From NCBI GenBank assembly GCA_904066235.2, contig CAJFCV020000003.1, forward strand, positions 6,510,001 through 6,574,000: 64,000 nucleotides of DNA, read 5' to 3'. The notes under the pieces are model-generated. The model did not search any database. It worked only from the letters and a program-made list of their open reading frames with translations, and was not told the DNA's origin. The position numbers and the translations under genes were made by a program. This document shows, piece by piece, positions 33,748 to 49,800 of the stretch. Source of the stretch: Bursaphelenchus xylophilus (Eukaryota > Nematoda > Chromadorea > Rhabditida > Aphelenchoididae). Positions within the stretch are counted from its first letter, which is position 1, and the number at the start of each line of letters is the position of its first letter.

Positions 33748-35228
33748 TTATTTCGTTTTTCCGTTTGATGGGGCTGAGAATCCCTTAGGCCTTATCAGAA
33801 ACCGGATTTCGATTACTCTTTCTCCATTCCACGTGACTCCTTTGTTTTTATCAAAGGCGTAGAAAGATGTGGTTGGAATTTCCATGCTGCAGTCATCGCT
33901 AGCCATCCACCATCCTCCAGATATTTGAGGACAGGATTTTGTCTTTGTGTTGAAAGTTTGGAAGGCTTTGTCTCGGGAAAAAAGGAGACCATCGATATCT
34001 GAAAATCAATCAGGTTCATTTATTTTCATGTAAATTAGACATGTCTTACTCTCAAAATAGGGTAGAAAGCCTGACATCCCGCCTAAAATTAATTTATATC
34101 CCTCCGTCTCATCGCAGACAACAAAGGAATCATACTTGGTGTACCTGACCCGCCCTTCCCGCGATGTTTTTGCGTAAACAATCAGCTCGTTTACACAATG
34201 ACGACGGGCCGTCAGACTATGGATACGGTCGTTTCCTAGCCAAAACTCGGAGCTTGATGACATTACTCCAAATCCCTCTTTATATTCTTTCCATGTTCGA
34301 TTAAAACGGATTTGGGGAGGGAATTTTCTTTGGAACAGGACAGTCCATCCACCTCCAAACAAATCAAAGTCACACATCACCGTGAATGAACATTGTGCGG
34401 GATCATGACATCTCATGTCATAAACAGTTCGTGTAGAATTCCCATTTAGTAGAGGGTTGTCAAGGATATGGTCAGCACAGTCGGCAGGCCATGTTGTGTT
34501 TACTAGACTATCTAAATTAATGCATACGAACATACCGGATCTCTGCGTATATTCATTCGATGATCCTGGCGTTGTATAAGCCTCTCTGTGGGTTTCGTCG
34601 TTGATGAAGGGGCATTGAGGGCCAGGGCAATCTTCAAAACAGATGTTTATTTACTACGTTCAGCTTGTATTTGTTTTACTTTCATCTGATCCATCACCGC
34701 AATCATCTTCGCCGTCGTTGATCCAACCTTTGTGGACGCAATTTTTGGTGGTTTCGCATTGAACGACGTTATCTTCTTTGCAGAGATTCTCCCCTGACAT
34801 TGTGTAACGTAGACACCTAATCGGTACTTACATTTATGATCCACGCAATACTTGTTCATCTCGTGCTCCTTCACACACTTTCCGCATCTCGAGTTGCCCC
34901 TCTTTACTTCCATATCACATAAAATGAGATCTTCTCCACATTCTACATGAAACAAAATTATAAACGATTTGAGATAACTTCTTGAGTCCCACCTTCATCA
35001 CTTCCATTAGCACAATCCAATATGCAATCCCGGACTGTGCTGAAAGGGATACAGTAAGTCGAATTGATATATCCACAATCAAAATATCCAGGCTCACAAT
35101 TCCCGTTCTTGGGATAATCTAAACAAACCTAAAATTTATTCAAACTATTTACCTTCAGGCTTTGGACGTTCAAAAGCAATTGTAAAGTAAGCAAACAGTA
35201 CTGAGCAGATATATAATAAAACAATCAT
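33748..35228 (-). CDS. Secreted LDL-receptor class A plus fibrinogen-domain protein
   Basis: The N-terminus is hydrophobic (MIVLLYICSVLFAYFTIAF), a signal peptide or anchor. It is followed by Cys-rich repeats: YFDCGYINSTYCIPFSTV ... DCANGSDE, a middle Cys-rich part, and a good LDLa repeat ending GEDDCGDGSDES. The C-terminal half is a fibrinogen-related domain: MCDFDLFGGGWTVLFQRKF, FWLGNDRIHSL, LILGGMSGF, and the closing CPQISGGWWMASDDCSM with the typical WW-x3-Cys region. Such proteins act as lectin-like or immune recognition molecules in other animals; here the role is inferred. Stop at 33748, convergent with the sorting nexin gene 195 bases away. I cannot assign a named orthologue. Confidence 0.85.
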
Positions 35229-36364
35229 AACAATAGAAATACTCTTGCTATGTCAAATGAAAATAAACAATGATACTTGTTTTTGCAGGGCACACAACAG
35301 TTTACTCTATTGTATTGCTTCCTACATGCCTCATTGACTTCTCTTATTGCGCAAGGGAGCCAGGTTTTATATTGTTCGTTCATAACCATGACACCAGTAT
35401 CCAAAAAAGCAGAAGTGACATTTGAGAGAGTTCACAACTTCAACAATTATAATACTTTTTGGATTGAAATGCAATATAACGACATCACGACATTTGCGGA
35501 ATGCAGAACAAATGCTTTATAAATTCTTGGTTTCACCTCTCTTCTCCAACATTGTATGACCTGCTAGCGAATAAGTTGAAATCACAATCAATTTTTTTAA
35601 ATGGCAATAGCCAATCCAGGTTTTTGGCTAGCCAAACAAAAAATGGTTTTGGATGTTATAGCCGCTAGGGAAAAAAGTCGGTTAAGAAAAAAGACCCGCT
35701 GAGCAAAAAAGGCTGTGAAGGTCGGCCAGAAAGGTTCAGGTCGTGACAAAAGTCGAGGTGAAAGTTACCCGAAAATGGTTTCAATGCTTGACTTGGATGG
35801 TCAAGACACTTTCTTTTGGTCAAGTCGGTAGCAAGCTAACGGCGTAGGTCATGGCCGTAGTCAGTGGTTATGACCTGACCTAACTGAAATGACAGGGCCG
35901 TTGGATCAACTATATATAATACACAGTAAGATCGTTTTCAGAGGATTTTGGCCATTTTTGAGAATATTTTGGACAACCACCTTGACCTTGGTCACGTCCT
36001 GTCCTCTAGTGTGAACACCCCCGTTGGCTCGCTAGTCAACCAATTTTGCACATTGGATATAAATATTGGCCCGGTACCCCATCTGCCCCAAATGAAGGTT
36101 AGCGGTCAGAATGGTTTTGAAGTCTCAAAATAGAAGTTAGCCAAAAGGTTGGAAGGGGTGTCAAAGAGAAGGAGTAACGCAAAATTTTATACAAGGGTTT
36201 GGAAAATACTATTTGCCAGGTATCTATGTCCTAAGGCAAATTGGGCAGCTAATTTTTTGCCCTGTACAGTTTTTTTTTAAATTTTTCAAATGATATAGGT
36301 TTCGCTAAGAAACCAGGTAGCAAGTATTTTTTTGGGAAGTACTGGGCTTCAAACCAAAAGCATT

Positions 36365-36530
36365 AACGCGTTATGGCTTAATTTTTACCTCGTGCTGTAT
36401 ACTACCATCTCGTACTATACGGTACCAAGTGCTAAAAACATATTCTTTGAGCAGTACCGTGCACCAAACCAACAGCATTAACATCTGAATGCATAATTTT
36501 TAATTGTACTATACAGTATCAAGTTTTAAT
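36365..36530. repeat. Single-arm copy of the 19.1-kb foldback element
   Basis: It shares with 19290-19410 the string CTTAATTTTTACCTCGTGCT, then ACCAAG(T/C)GCTAA, TTTGAGCAGTAC and AACAGCATTAACATCTGAAT. The other arm is missing here, so it cannot fold. Confidence 0.85.
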
Positions 36531-36594
36531 ATGTAGTACCTCAACTACTTTGCAGTTTGTACCAACGCCATTTGACAAAAAAATGTGCCTAGCC

Positions 36595-36800
36595 AAAACC
36601 GACTTGGGGACAAAAACGTCATGGGGACAAAACCGGTGTGGGGACAAAATCGTCCTGGGGACAAAAAAAATAAAAAAATGAGGACAAAAACGTCCTGAGG
36701 ACAGAACCGGTCTGGGGATAAAAAGGCTCGAATAAAGTGGGGACAAAAACGTCCTGGGGATAAAACCGTCATGGGGACAAAACCGGGAATGGAACAAAAA
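36595..36800 (+). repeat. Minisatellite of GGGGACAAAACCG units
   Basis: About ten imperfect units of GGGGACAAAANCGTCNTG, interrupted by an A-rich patch at 36665. It is the plus-strand counterpart of the array at 18960-19098. Confidence 0.85.
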
Positions 36801-37276
36801 CGTCCACTACGCGTAGCTACGTCTTGTGCTAGCCAATCCAACTTTTTCCTTTTTACAATTAGCCAAACGGCAAAAAAAGTTAGCTGCCATTTCTACTCAC
36901 CAGCCATGCTTAGACTGTCAAAAAAAAAAAAAAAAATTTTTTTGCAACATGACTATGAAAATTCGATCTTTACCTGACTTGCCCCAGCTGAAATCTGCCC
37001 TAAATGAAAAGCCCAAATGAAGGCTAGCCATTATTCGTTGTTCGACGGTCACAGATTATGTATTATATTACTTTTATTTCTTTTTCATTTTTGTTTCAAT
37101 TGCAATTGCGCATCAAATTGTAAGTAGAATTGAGCGCCACAGAAACAAATAATCGATTGTGACATTTCGTCCCAAGCCGGCTTTGGAAAAATCTGTCAAG
37201 AAATTTTCTGCGGAAGGTAACATTTCCAGCTAGAATTTTGATAAGGCATTCAATTTGATTTGCTCATATTGTGAAA

Positions 37277-38208
37277 ATGGTCTCAGAAACGAAGGAAGAT
37301 TTGGGAAAATTTACGGTGAGTATAATTCTCTTTTTTAAAGTTTTGTTTGTAGATTCCACAGCTGAAAGAAAAGCTGAAGCAGCGTCGATTGCAAATCAGT
37401 GGGACCAAGAACGAGCTGATCAACCGGTTGTTTGAGTCACTGCAAGAAGAGGAATTGCTGGGGGAGGGCGCTTCCGTTGCCCCATCAGAGATTGAAGAAG
37501 AATTGTTGGGAAATAATGACGTAAGTAAAGACAATTTAAATTTTTGCATTGTTTAGTCGAATAGTGCGCACCTAACAACTAAAGATGAGGACCTGCTGTT
37601 GGGATTAGAAGTGAATAAAAGCACAAAAGAAGCTGATCCAAAATTCGTTGAGAACCAAGAAATTCAGAAAGTTAATGAAGATGGAGACAAAAAATCAGAA
37701 CAAGCCGTTGATACAGAGCAGTCAAGAAAGCGACCGTCGATAGCAGCTCCAGAAGGTGCTCTGAAGAAAGAGGAGACGTTCACAACTGATGCTAAAGCCC
37801 GTCGGGCCGCTAGATTTGGTCTTGCTGCTGAAACGGAACAGAAGCAAGACTCCAATGGAAACAGTAAGGAGAAGAAGCCGGAGATAAAGACCAGTGACCC
37901 GAAGTTACTAGCAAGAGCTAAGCGCTTCGGTTTGGCGATTGTAAGTTTTTGTAATCTCAAATTATTCTTTTATTTAGGAAATATTTTAAAAATAGCACAT
38001 GCATGTGTGAAGTCTCTCTACTTCCTTCTTTTTTCGATCCTGGTTTATTGTCAGATTGATTGCGGGCCCTGTCGCCATTTCAAAAGGTTTCATTTATAAA
38101 TATTTGTATTTCCAGGGGTCCGCCGATTCTTCCCCAGCCAAAGTTGCAAAGCCGAGTGTCGAAGATGATGAGAAATTAAAAGCTAGACGAATCCGTTTTG
38201 GTCTCTAA
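37277..38208 (+). CDS. SAP-domain mRNA export factor SARNP (CIP29/Tho1)
   Basis: SARNP joins the TREX mRNA export machinery in the nucleus and binds the DEAD-box ATPase UAP56. Four exons (37277-37315, 37353-37520, 37557-37940, 38116-38208) give 227 residues. The SAP domain is IPQLKEKLKQRRLQISGTKN followed by ELINRLFESL, which contacts nucleic acid. Downstream, three copies of the R-x-x-R-FGL signature occur (ARRAARFGL, LARAKRFGL, KARRIRFGL); this repeated motif is the known UAP56-binding element of the family. The linker is acidic and Lys/Glu-rich. The C-terminus ends exactly with the last FGL. Confidence 0.88.
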
Positions 38209-41227
<3,019 letters not shown>

Positions 41228-44200
41228 AGAAAGTAGAAAACCACCTTTCCACTCTTTCATTGCCGCCTTTCCCGTCCATTAAAACATAACTGACGGGCCT
41301 CAGGTTGTTTTATTGCTTGTTTGTATCTAATGACACCACGATGAATAATGTCGCCTTACAGTCGAATTTGTGCGGGTAATTTGTCGACTTCGTTGTTCAT
41401 CTAGATCTATTATCTTATCTTTTTGTTTTGTTTTAAACATCTAAATAAATGCTATATTATTGGTTCTGTTGTATCTTCTGTAAGGATTGGGTTCAGCTTG
41501 GCTTTGAAACTTTGTGCTTTTACAAACGATAAGCAAGTTACTTGTTTTTCAATGTCTGAAAATACGACAAATGCTTGTCTCTTGCGCAAGGAATCCAATT
41601 CTATTACATAAACACCGATATGACGGCACATATGGTTATGGGGATGGGCAAAGAAACTCAAAAATTAAGAAATGAAATTTAATCCCGACCTATCTTCTTA
41701 TAAGGTAAAGGGAATGCCAAAACGGAGGCATCCTGCTTTTCGTGGGTTCTATTTAATTTGAGTTTTGTTTGCCCTGGAGGGGAATGGGCTGCTTTTGTTC
41801 TTACAATACGAAGATTGATTCAAGAAGTATTGGGGAGACGGTCGAAGAGGCGAGAAGGTCGGGTGAGTAGTGTGAGGCCGCTGAATCATGGCCAGGAAAC
41901 TGGTGAGCTGGGCCGGGGCCCTCGGGGCGTTGTCAGCACCTGAAGAAGCAGTCCCGACTTCTAGGTTTGGTTCCGATGTCTTGCGTTGCCTCTGTTTTAC
42001 ACTCTAAATGGCATTCCGTCATTTAGCTCTCGGACCGGAAGCCCTCGAGACGGTGAGGCCGGTTGGCTGGGTGCACGGTACTTCTTCTCTCTTCACACAA
42101 AGGTTACCCGACTGCACTGTTCCCGTCTCTTTTTGTTATTATTTTTATCTGAATTCCTGGGTGATTCGGGGCCTTTAAGATCCTTGATTTCTCATCTTTT
42201 TCTTCGCGTTTAATGGCCCCATACCTGGTGTACCGGAAGCTGAAAAGATCGGTCGGCCGGATGATCCTTATCTCCAAGTCCTGGAATTTTTTTTACCCGA
42301 TTAGTATGCGCATTCAGTCAAGTCCAACTTCTAATTTTTTTGTTTTCAAGTTCGGAAAGTTGCCAGTTTGGTTGGTAGTTAAGGAGGAGGGAGTCGGGGA
42401 AAGAAATTGAGGTTATGAATATTCATGACGGTAAAAAAGGGCACTAAGCTCACCTAAGTTTCAGTTTCCGGTAAATCCGTTCTAAAACAATAAAAAGTGT
42501 CACTCAGAACTCTCTTTAACCTGCACTCAAAGCAGTTTCGGGTGGCGAAACAAGGCTGTCTGTCGGTTTTCAAGTTTGGAGAGTTTCAGGTCGACACAAC
42601 TAAATTTGCATAAAGGTAAGGGATGGTTCGGAAGAACGGTGGACCTTTTCTTTGGGTAACCACCGGAAGGGACGTACAAGTAAAGTAGCGGCTTATAATG
42701 AGGGACCATTTCTTTTTGTCCGACCTCAGCAGGTTGTCCCCAGAAGGCGTCGGGAAATGGCTTTTAGGTAGGCCAACATCCGGTCCCGGTCAGTTATAAC
42801 CGTTTACTTCTGGCACCTTTCCCTTTGAAAGACACGGAAATGGATTTCGCACCTTTTTACTTCTTTGCAGGCAGATGGGTCCGGCCATTAGGCGCCTTAA
42901 ATAAATTCATCTGCCTTCCGTACTCGGATGCACCCAAACTCTTTAGAGACGGTAGATTGCGTGTTCCGCGGACCAGGCTCTTAACTCCTTTGCTTTCGCT
43001 GCATGTTTATTATTCATCTCGTATTTCAAGACGCCTTACTTACTTAATGGGAACGAATATGATCGGAGGTGACAATAATACCTTGGCGTGCATGAGGTCA
43101 AGAACAAGGTTGCATGTCGGTCCTTATTTGCGAATGTAAGAGCGCCAAGACGCCGGGGGCCCATTCCATTAAATTGCAGCATTCACCTGGCACCCGTCAC
43201 TTAAGACAGTGGTGTTGTAAGGCTTCGGTGTACTCCATATTTAACTCGCACGCGGATCGAGACAGTACATAATACTCCTTAATGCCGTACTCGTGCAGAG
43301 TTCTACCCTTGAGCGGATTGGCCACAGGTTTTTGAGACCGACGGGGGCCGGCTGTTTACTTGGGTTGTGCAATACCCGCTTACCATAAGACGGCCGTGTT
43401 TAATTTGAGAAAATGGAGCGGGCCGTCAGGCCTTCTCTCCGTGTCCCCTTTACAGGTATTAAAACGTCTCTCTTTCCTTTCCATTTACTCTGTTAACCTG
43501 ACCGGAAGCCATAAAATCCTGTTAAATAATAAACCGGCTGTCCCAATTCCTTTGTTGCTCCATTGCCAGCTGATGTTCTAACCTATAAATTTAATAATTG
43601 ACCCTCCGAGAGCCGGTGGCCAGTCTCAGGTTGTTTGGGAACCGTTTGAGTTTAAAGTAAAAGGTAGGGGTGATTGATCGCAACTCGGCAAGGCTTGGCC
43701 CGAGAGAAGACCTTATGTAATCCCCCAGGTGGTGGTGGATACAAAGCTCTGTTTTGAGTTATATCGCATAAGCCCGGAGGGTCATTAGAGAATCCGGTCA
43801 CGAAGCCAACCTGCTTTTATAATCTGTGTTTCCTGCAGATTCTTCATTTTGGCGGCTTTTTAGGGCGCGCCACTCTTGACTCGGAATTGAATTGTGACAA
43901 GGACCTCCAAAGTGGGTCAAGTTCCGGCAGGTAGGCGCCTACCTAATAAATGAGTAGTAGCCCTTTCCTCATCGTATTGTATTCTGGTTTGTTGGAGAAT
44001 GCACCGTTTTCTCTAATGTTTTTCGACAGGCGATTCGCGCTCAGATGCGGACAAGTTTAAGCGGTTTCCGACCGGTTTGTTTCAACGCACAAGATCTCCG
44101 TTTCTGCGTGATTGAGGCCGGACTAAAGGAGGTAGGGATCGGATGAGAATGGCTGCACTTATTCTTGAGAATATCAATCTATCAACTATTTTATGGCGGA

Positions 44201-46826
44201 CTGGGTGTGGCGGTTATGGGATGGGTTGGCCTTGTACACAAAAGTGACTGTACCGTGGTTACCGGCCCGCCTCGAAGAAGGGTGCGTCTCCCAACCTAGT
44301 CAAACATCCATCGGCCCTCTGGCCATGAGGAATACCTGTGAAAAGGGTACAGCTGTGTCCACGGTCGTCGCGTTTTCTGAGTTTAGCCACCCAAATCCCG
44401 CCGCGTCCCACTTCTCGCTAGTTGCACCCTCCGGCCAGCAAAAGAGTTGTTATTTGACGGTTTTTGTTGAAAGGCCGGTTTAGCGTACTTGAGTTGTTCA
44501 AGTACTTATTGCTCGGAACACTCATGTGCTTGTTCTGTTATCTCGAGAGATCGCCCATAATTCTCGCGCCCAAGGCAAGGCCCAAACCGACCTTTCCCGC
44601 TTTTCGTTTGGGGTGGAGGTAATCTCGACAAAGTGTCAGTTGCACGGGTACTGTCACCGCCATCAATTCCCGGGCCTAAATTTATTCGGCCGCTTCTATC
44701 AGGACCCTCTTCCCACAATTTATGCGTGGAATCACCTTGACGACTCAGGTTCCTCTTAATACTCACGGTTTATTCCGAATTCGCGTCGAATTATATTTAT
44801 AATGCCGTAGTCAAGGGGAGGTAAGTCTGTGGGACTCGGAAGAACCGTTACTTGCTGTAGAGCTTCTTGCCGGGTAATTGGAAGACAGCGCGCAAGAGCA
44901 CAGGTAGCCCCGCCCCGTCTTAACTCAACCAATAGGGTAAAAGCGGCGACTTAAAACCTTCGGAAAGAGTCGATATGCTTCAAGGGAGTCGGGAGATAAT
45001 ACTTTTGGCTTCTGGGTTTTGCGTAACTTCAACCTCGACTACCTTTTGTTGACGGAATGGGGATTAAAAGATTATTTTATACCTGTTCGAGCATGACCTA
45101 AGGCCTTTTGGGTTTGCTGATTATGCACGTTTCTCGCGAGGCAACCTAGTTCTTTTACACCAGAGTTAGAATTCAAATATTAGTAACAGTAATTTATCTA
45201 CTCATTTTCAATACGAAGAATTAATAATGGGTTTCATAAACTTAAGTTCGGAAATAAAATCTTTTATTTATTTATTCCATTAAGTGTAGCAATGAAGCCA
45301 TCGACCTAGTTATGATAGTAGCCTCGTCCTTCTTTTTCACCGCTTTTTACGTCTGGCTGGGTTTTTCTCGTTTAAGAGGCCGAAGGTATCCTCTTCGGGT
45401 TTCGAATTGACATTATTATTTTTTCTGAAGGTCGCCGTACCGGGTTATGAAGGCATCGAGAACAACCGGGATCTTTTGTCGCCTCGAACTTGGATGAACT
45501 CTAAAGCGTTTACGGTAGATCAAATATGGGAATGGGTCACTCCATCTCTCCATCCATCCCATCCGTCTTCTCCCACTTGTCCGTTTTCACTCTCGTCGAT
45601 GAAACTCCTTGAAACCGTTTTCGAGGAGTTGTGGGGGGTTTCTTTCAACTTGACTCCAATCTCTCTACATCGCCGTTTTCGTACACAATCCGTCAAAAAC
45701 GCGTCTAATGCCCGGGCACAATTCAATTCTCTCTGGCTTTAATCTAGATTTAAGTTCGACTCCATTCGCACCATAATAATGGTTTTTTCATATCTCGGCG
45801 CGTCAAGTTAGACCGACCGAGTCTCTGTAATCAACCGGGCCTCGGGTTTCACTCTTTTTTTGCCTCGCCCCACATTTCTTGACACGCCCGGTCCCAGTGG
45901 AACCGAGGCCAAGGCTGCGTTGCGCCTTGACAACACCACAGTTAAAAGCGCATCATCTAGTTCATATCGGACGGCAATTCAAGCTTTATAGATATGGGGG
46001 TTACGGTAATCTGCGTAGTAAAAGGTTATGAGTGTGAAGGATGAAGTTGGAAGAAAAACTTAATACAGAAACTGACGATGTATTAGTAAGGTCGCCGCTG
46101 AATTCCTGGAAGAGTGTCCTCACTTTTCATGTACCTTGATAATGGTATAAAAGGCCACTCCTCAGAATAGTTTTTAATGTCATCACTCCCGGATCGGTGT
46201 AATTTGTGTTCACCTGTCCCGACGATTGGAATGGGTTTCCGGCCAAACCCTGAGGGTATGGAAATAAGTGCGTTAGGGTCAGTCCGTTGTCCCCATGAAT
46301 TCACAATTAATTGCTTTCACCTTTCCCTCCGAACCTCTTCCAACTTGGGTCTCTCGATCAGTTTTATTTCGCCGGAGGGTTTGGTTGATAGGCAGGGCTG
46401 GGTAATATGCACCCTTTTTCGGTCTTTATCAGTTGCCTGCAGGACTTACCTGCCCTTTTTTCAAGTTTCAAAACGTCTCAGGAATTTCTGCATTGTTTAT
46501 GTTCCGCATCGTTGTCTGCGTTATATGATCCCTGATTACCCCCACTGTGCGTCCCGGGTTCCCAATTGATCCCAATTATCCGCCCTCTGGTAATATGGTC
46601 TCTGCGGCCAAACTCTGACATTAACCATTTGTTTATGTCCGTTGGGTGGGTTGGAACTACTGTTTATAGGGAAAGTTTACTTCACTTTTCGAGAGAGGTG
46701 CAAGGACGGACCGATTGGCGCGACCCATCTGTTTAAAGCCTTATCCAACCATAACTTTTAATTTCAGAGACATTCGCAACTCGTTGTTTATTCCCGGTCT
46801 TTACTGTGTCCCAAGTTCCCGGCCCA
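41228..46826. other. Long non-coding stretch upstream of the BED-hAT gene
   Basis: About 5.6 kb holds no domain-bearing frame, no tRNA-like block and none of the repeat families seen elsewhere. By eye, 41.7-46.8 kb is richer in G+C (near half) than the AT-rich spacers around it. Longest frames (up to 130 codons at 46177-46569) look random. It may be regulatory DNA for ral-1 or, more likely, the BED-hAT gene. I saw no let-7, lin-4 or other familiar microRNA seed, but cannot rule out unknown RNAs. Confidence 0.45.
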
Positions 46827-49800
46827 ATGAGTTTGGCGACTGCCTCCGGGGCTCCCAAAGCCAAAAAGTTCCGGTATTCGCCAGAGGTAATGACTGTCCA
46901 GATTTATAAACAAGCTCTTCGATTTTGTAATAAAACTATAAAAAGTATAATTCCAGCATGTGCTATTTGATATGAATCAAAACCAAGGCGAGGAAACGGC
47001 GACGGAAGCCCCGGCTATAAAGACTGAGTGCTCTGTAGCGGAGTCGTCATCGTTTGGTAATTCCCCACCTAATCCCAGTCGGAGTACATCTCCAAACGAA
47101 TCAGCTCATGATGATTCTAAAAATCCATTTGAAGGCTCCAACGTTGAGCAGACCGATGAGCATAATCATCAGCCCTTTCCTTTCCAATTCCTCCTCGAAC
47201 AGGCTTCTCAGATATTGAAGGTAATGGCGAACATTCAATGAGGTCATCGTTTTTTTTAGAACGTTAAGAAAGAGCACACCGAGCCCCCGTCTTATGGCCT
47301 TTCACAGCCTTCAATCACTGCCAATTCCATTAGAGCGCCCATTCCTGGTGCTCTAGCTGTGGCCGCTTCTCCAGCAGCAAAACTTTTCAGCGAGGATGAC
47401 TGGTCTTGGCACAGGAATCCAGCGGCTGCGATTAGATCCGGTGGCACTAATAAACAGACTCCGGTCTGGAAGTATTTCGTGTATAATAAAGCAGAGAATC
47501 TGAGTAGATGCATAATCGGAGACTGCACGTACATGCTGAAGGGACCTCACACTTCCACACTGGCGTGTCATCTCAAGAAACATCCCGAGGAATATGCGGA
47601 GTTCCAGAAACTCAAGGTGAATATTTCGGCTTTTTCTCTCCGGAAAAGCTCGAATTTTATGTCCGAACGACTGACTTTTAGGTTGAGTATACGAGAGATC
47701 GGAACGTGGGTACGTTGAGCAACCCTGGCCAAAGGAATGGCAGATCCAGTGCCAATTCGACAAATTCGAATGGATCTTCGACCTTCATTGGAACACAAAA
47801 CAGAAGCGGATCTTCTACTCCTTCAAATGTCAGCAATTTATTCAAGAAATCCGGGGAGCAAAACAATCTTTCCGGTATTTTTGGTAATTCAAATTTATTT
47901 GGTGGTAACTCCAACAACAGTCCGCAGAATAATTTATCTGGACGAAGCAAGCCAATGTCCGTCAAGTAAGTTTAGATTTAATGTAACAGTTTATTTCGTT
48001 TTTACAATTAAAATTAATTTATCCCTCTCTCACTTTAGTGAAATCCTCAACAATCTAAGTGCGAGTGCGGTCAGTATGGTCCCCAACAGCAGCACGGTGA
48101 ATTCCCATTCTTCGATGAACCCTCCAATAAACCCAGTGTCATTTCTTAACGATAATTCGTGTAATCCTCTCCATTTTCTGAACTTAATCAAACAAGGTAG
48201 GTGCTCTGATTTCATCTCTAACAACACGTTTTGTGTCATCTTCAGGAAATTCCAATGCCTCAAAACCCAATCCCGTCGCTATAGTGCAACAAATCAGAAA
48301 ATGGCCTCGTCAAGATCGCAAGCAGAAGGAGATGGAGCAGAAGATGGCCTTGTTCATAAGTTCGGCCCAGCTCCCTTCTACTGTTGTTCATGACTTGTGT
48401 TTCCGAGAATTCCTAGAGCAATTGCAACCAAAGTTCTATATCCCAGAAGAAGAAAGAGAGGTTGAGCAGGTAGATTTCCCTAAGCTGAATTAACCTGGTT
48501 ACAGATAATTACGCAATTCTACCAAAAGACCGTCTCGAACATCAAAGCTCAGTTGGCGGTCATCAATAAGTTTACCTTGTTATTGGATATCCTCAGGCAT
48601 AATAAGAGTCCCACCTTACTCGTGTCCATTTGCGTGGCCTTTTACTCACAAACCCGGCATAAAGTTGAAGTTGTTCTTCTGGGAATTCGAACTTTGACAG
48701 ACACAACCTTGCCAGCTGAAGGCATCCGGCAATTGGTCAACGAGGTTGGTTCGACTCCAAGAGTGAAGGATTATTGTTCTTTTAGACATTATCTGAGTAC
48801 GATCTGGGCCTTCATCAGGTCAGTCGGACGATTCTCAGCGGGCTTTCATTACTGCAACTTCCCAAAAACACTCCCATCTTCTCCAACCAATTGAGTTCTC
48901 ATAAAGAATGTCTTGAACAAGTGGTCAATCAGATGGTAATCCAATCAGAAAACTATATACAAGTCTGTGAGAGTGTGCAGAATCTTATGTCACTTCTTAA
49001 ATTCTTCCCAGATGCTGCAAACAGCATTAAAATGTTGACTGGTAAGAACTGAACGTCTTTAAGTAAAAATCATTCTGTGAATACATGGCTATATACATAA
49101 GTATATATTCAAACGATTTTAGGAGTAGAAGTGGAGGAAATGGACTTAAACAAGCCGTTGGAAGACATTGCAAACGTCCTAATAGATCACAAAGACGCTT
49201 TTTGTAGTGTAATTGCTCAATATTCGGAGCTGATGAGTCTTTTGGCTGTCATCGAATGGTATGTCAATATAACAGAGAGTAAACTCTTTCCTTCAGGACA
49301 ACATTGGAAGCTTTCCTTCGGATAAAAAGATTGTTCAAAGCCCATATGCAAGTAATACAAGACAATAGTTACGCAACGATTGATCGAGTGGTGCCCTCTA
49401 TTATGCAATTACTAATGTCACTGGAAAAAGATTTCGTCCAATTGGAAGACCTTCCCCAACGACTAGTCTCTTGCATCAGGGAGAAACTAGGTTATATTCT
49501 GGACCCATCCGATGACCACTTTGATCCTACCTTCATCGAAGCGACAGCTTTGAATCCACAACTAGTTGTTCTTTTGGATGAGAACCAAATTAATCATGCA
49601 AGAGAGGGAATTGAGAAACGAGTAAGTAATGCTATCGTAGTATATGATAATTTTTATTACAGTTGCAGGAAAGGATAAAATGCATAGAAGAATCGACAAG
49701 CCGAAGAAACGGAAAAGTGGGAGGCGTCGATTCGTTGTTGGCCGCCGTTGTGGAAAGGAAGTCCAGCGAGCTCTCATTGGAAACCAGTTCAGATGAAAGT

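Larger units (their letters stand above)
35229..37276. other. Intergenic region with repeats
   Basis: An 81-codon frame at 35277-35522 has no recognisable domain. The stretch 35640-36200 has short phrases that look repeat-derived (for example GCTAGCCAA). A half foldback and a minisatellite follow, listed separately. The last 250 bases before SARNP are probably its promoter. Confidence 0.5.

Noticed and set aside
36519..36841. Two minus-strand frames with FCPH and LSPGRFCPH repeats
   Set aside because: Read-through of the minisatellite at 36595-36800.
41758..46909. Many frames of 60-130 codons in the long spacer
   Set aside because: No recognised domain, no splice pattern and amino acid use that looks random. 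Only the 60-base exon at 46827-46886 was kept, because it splices in frame to the BED gene.
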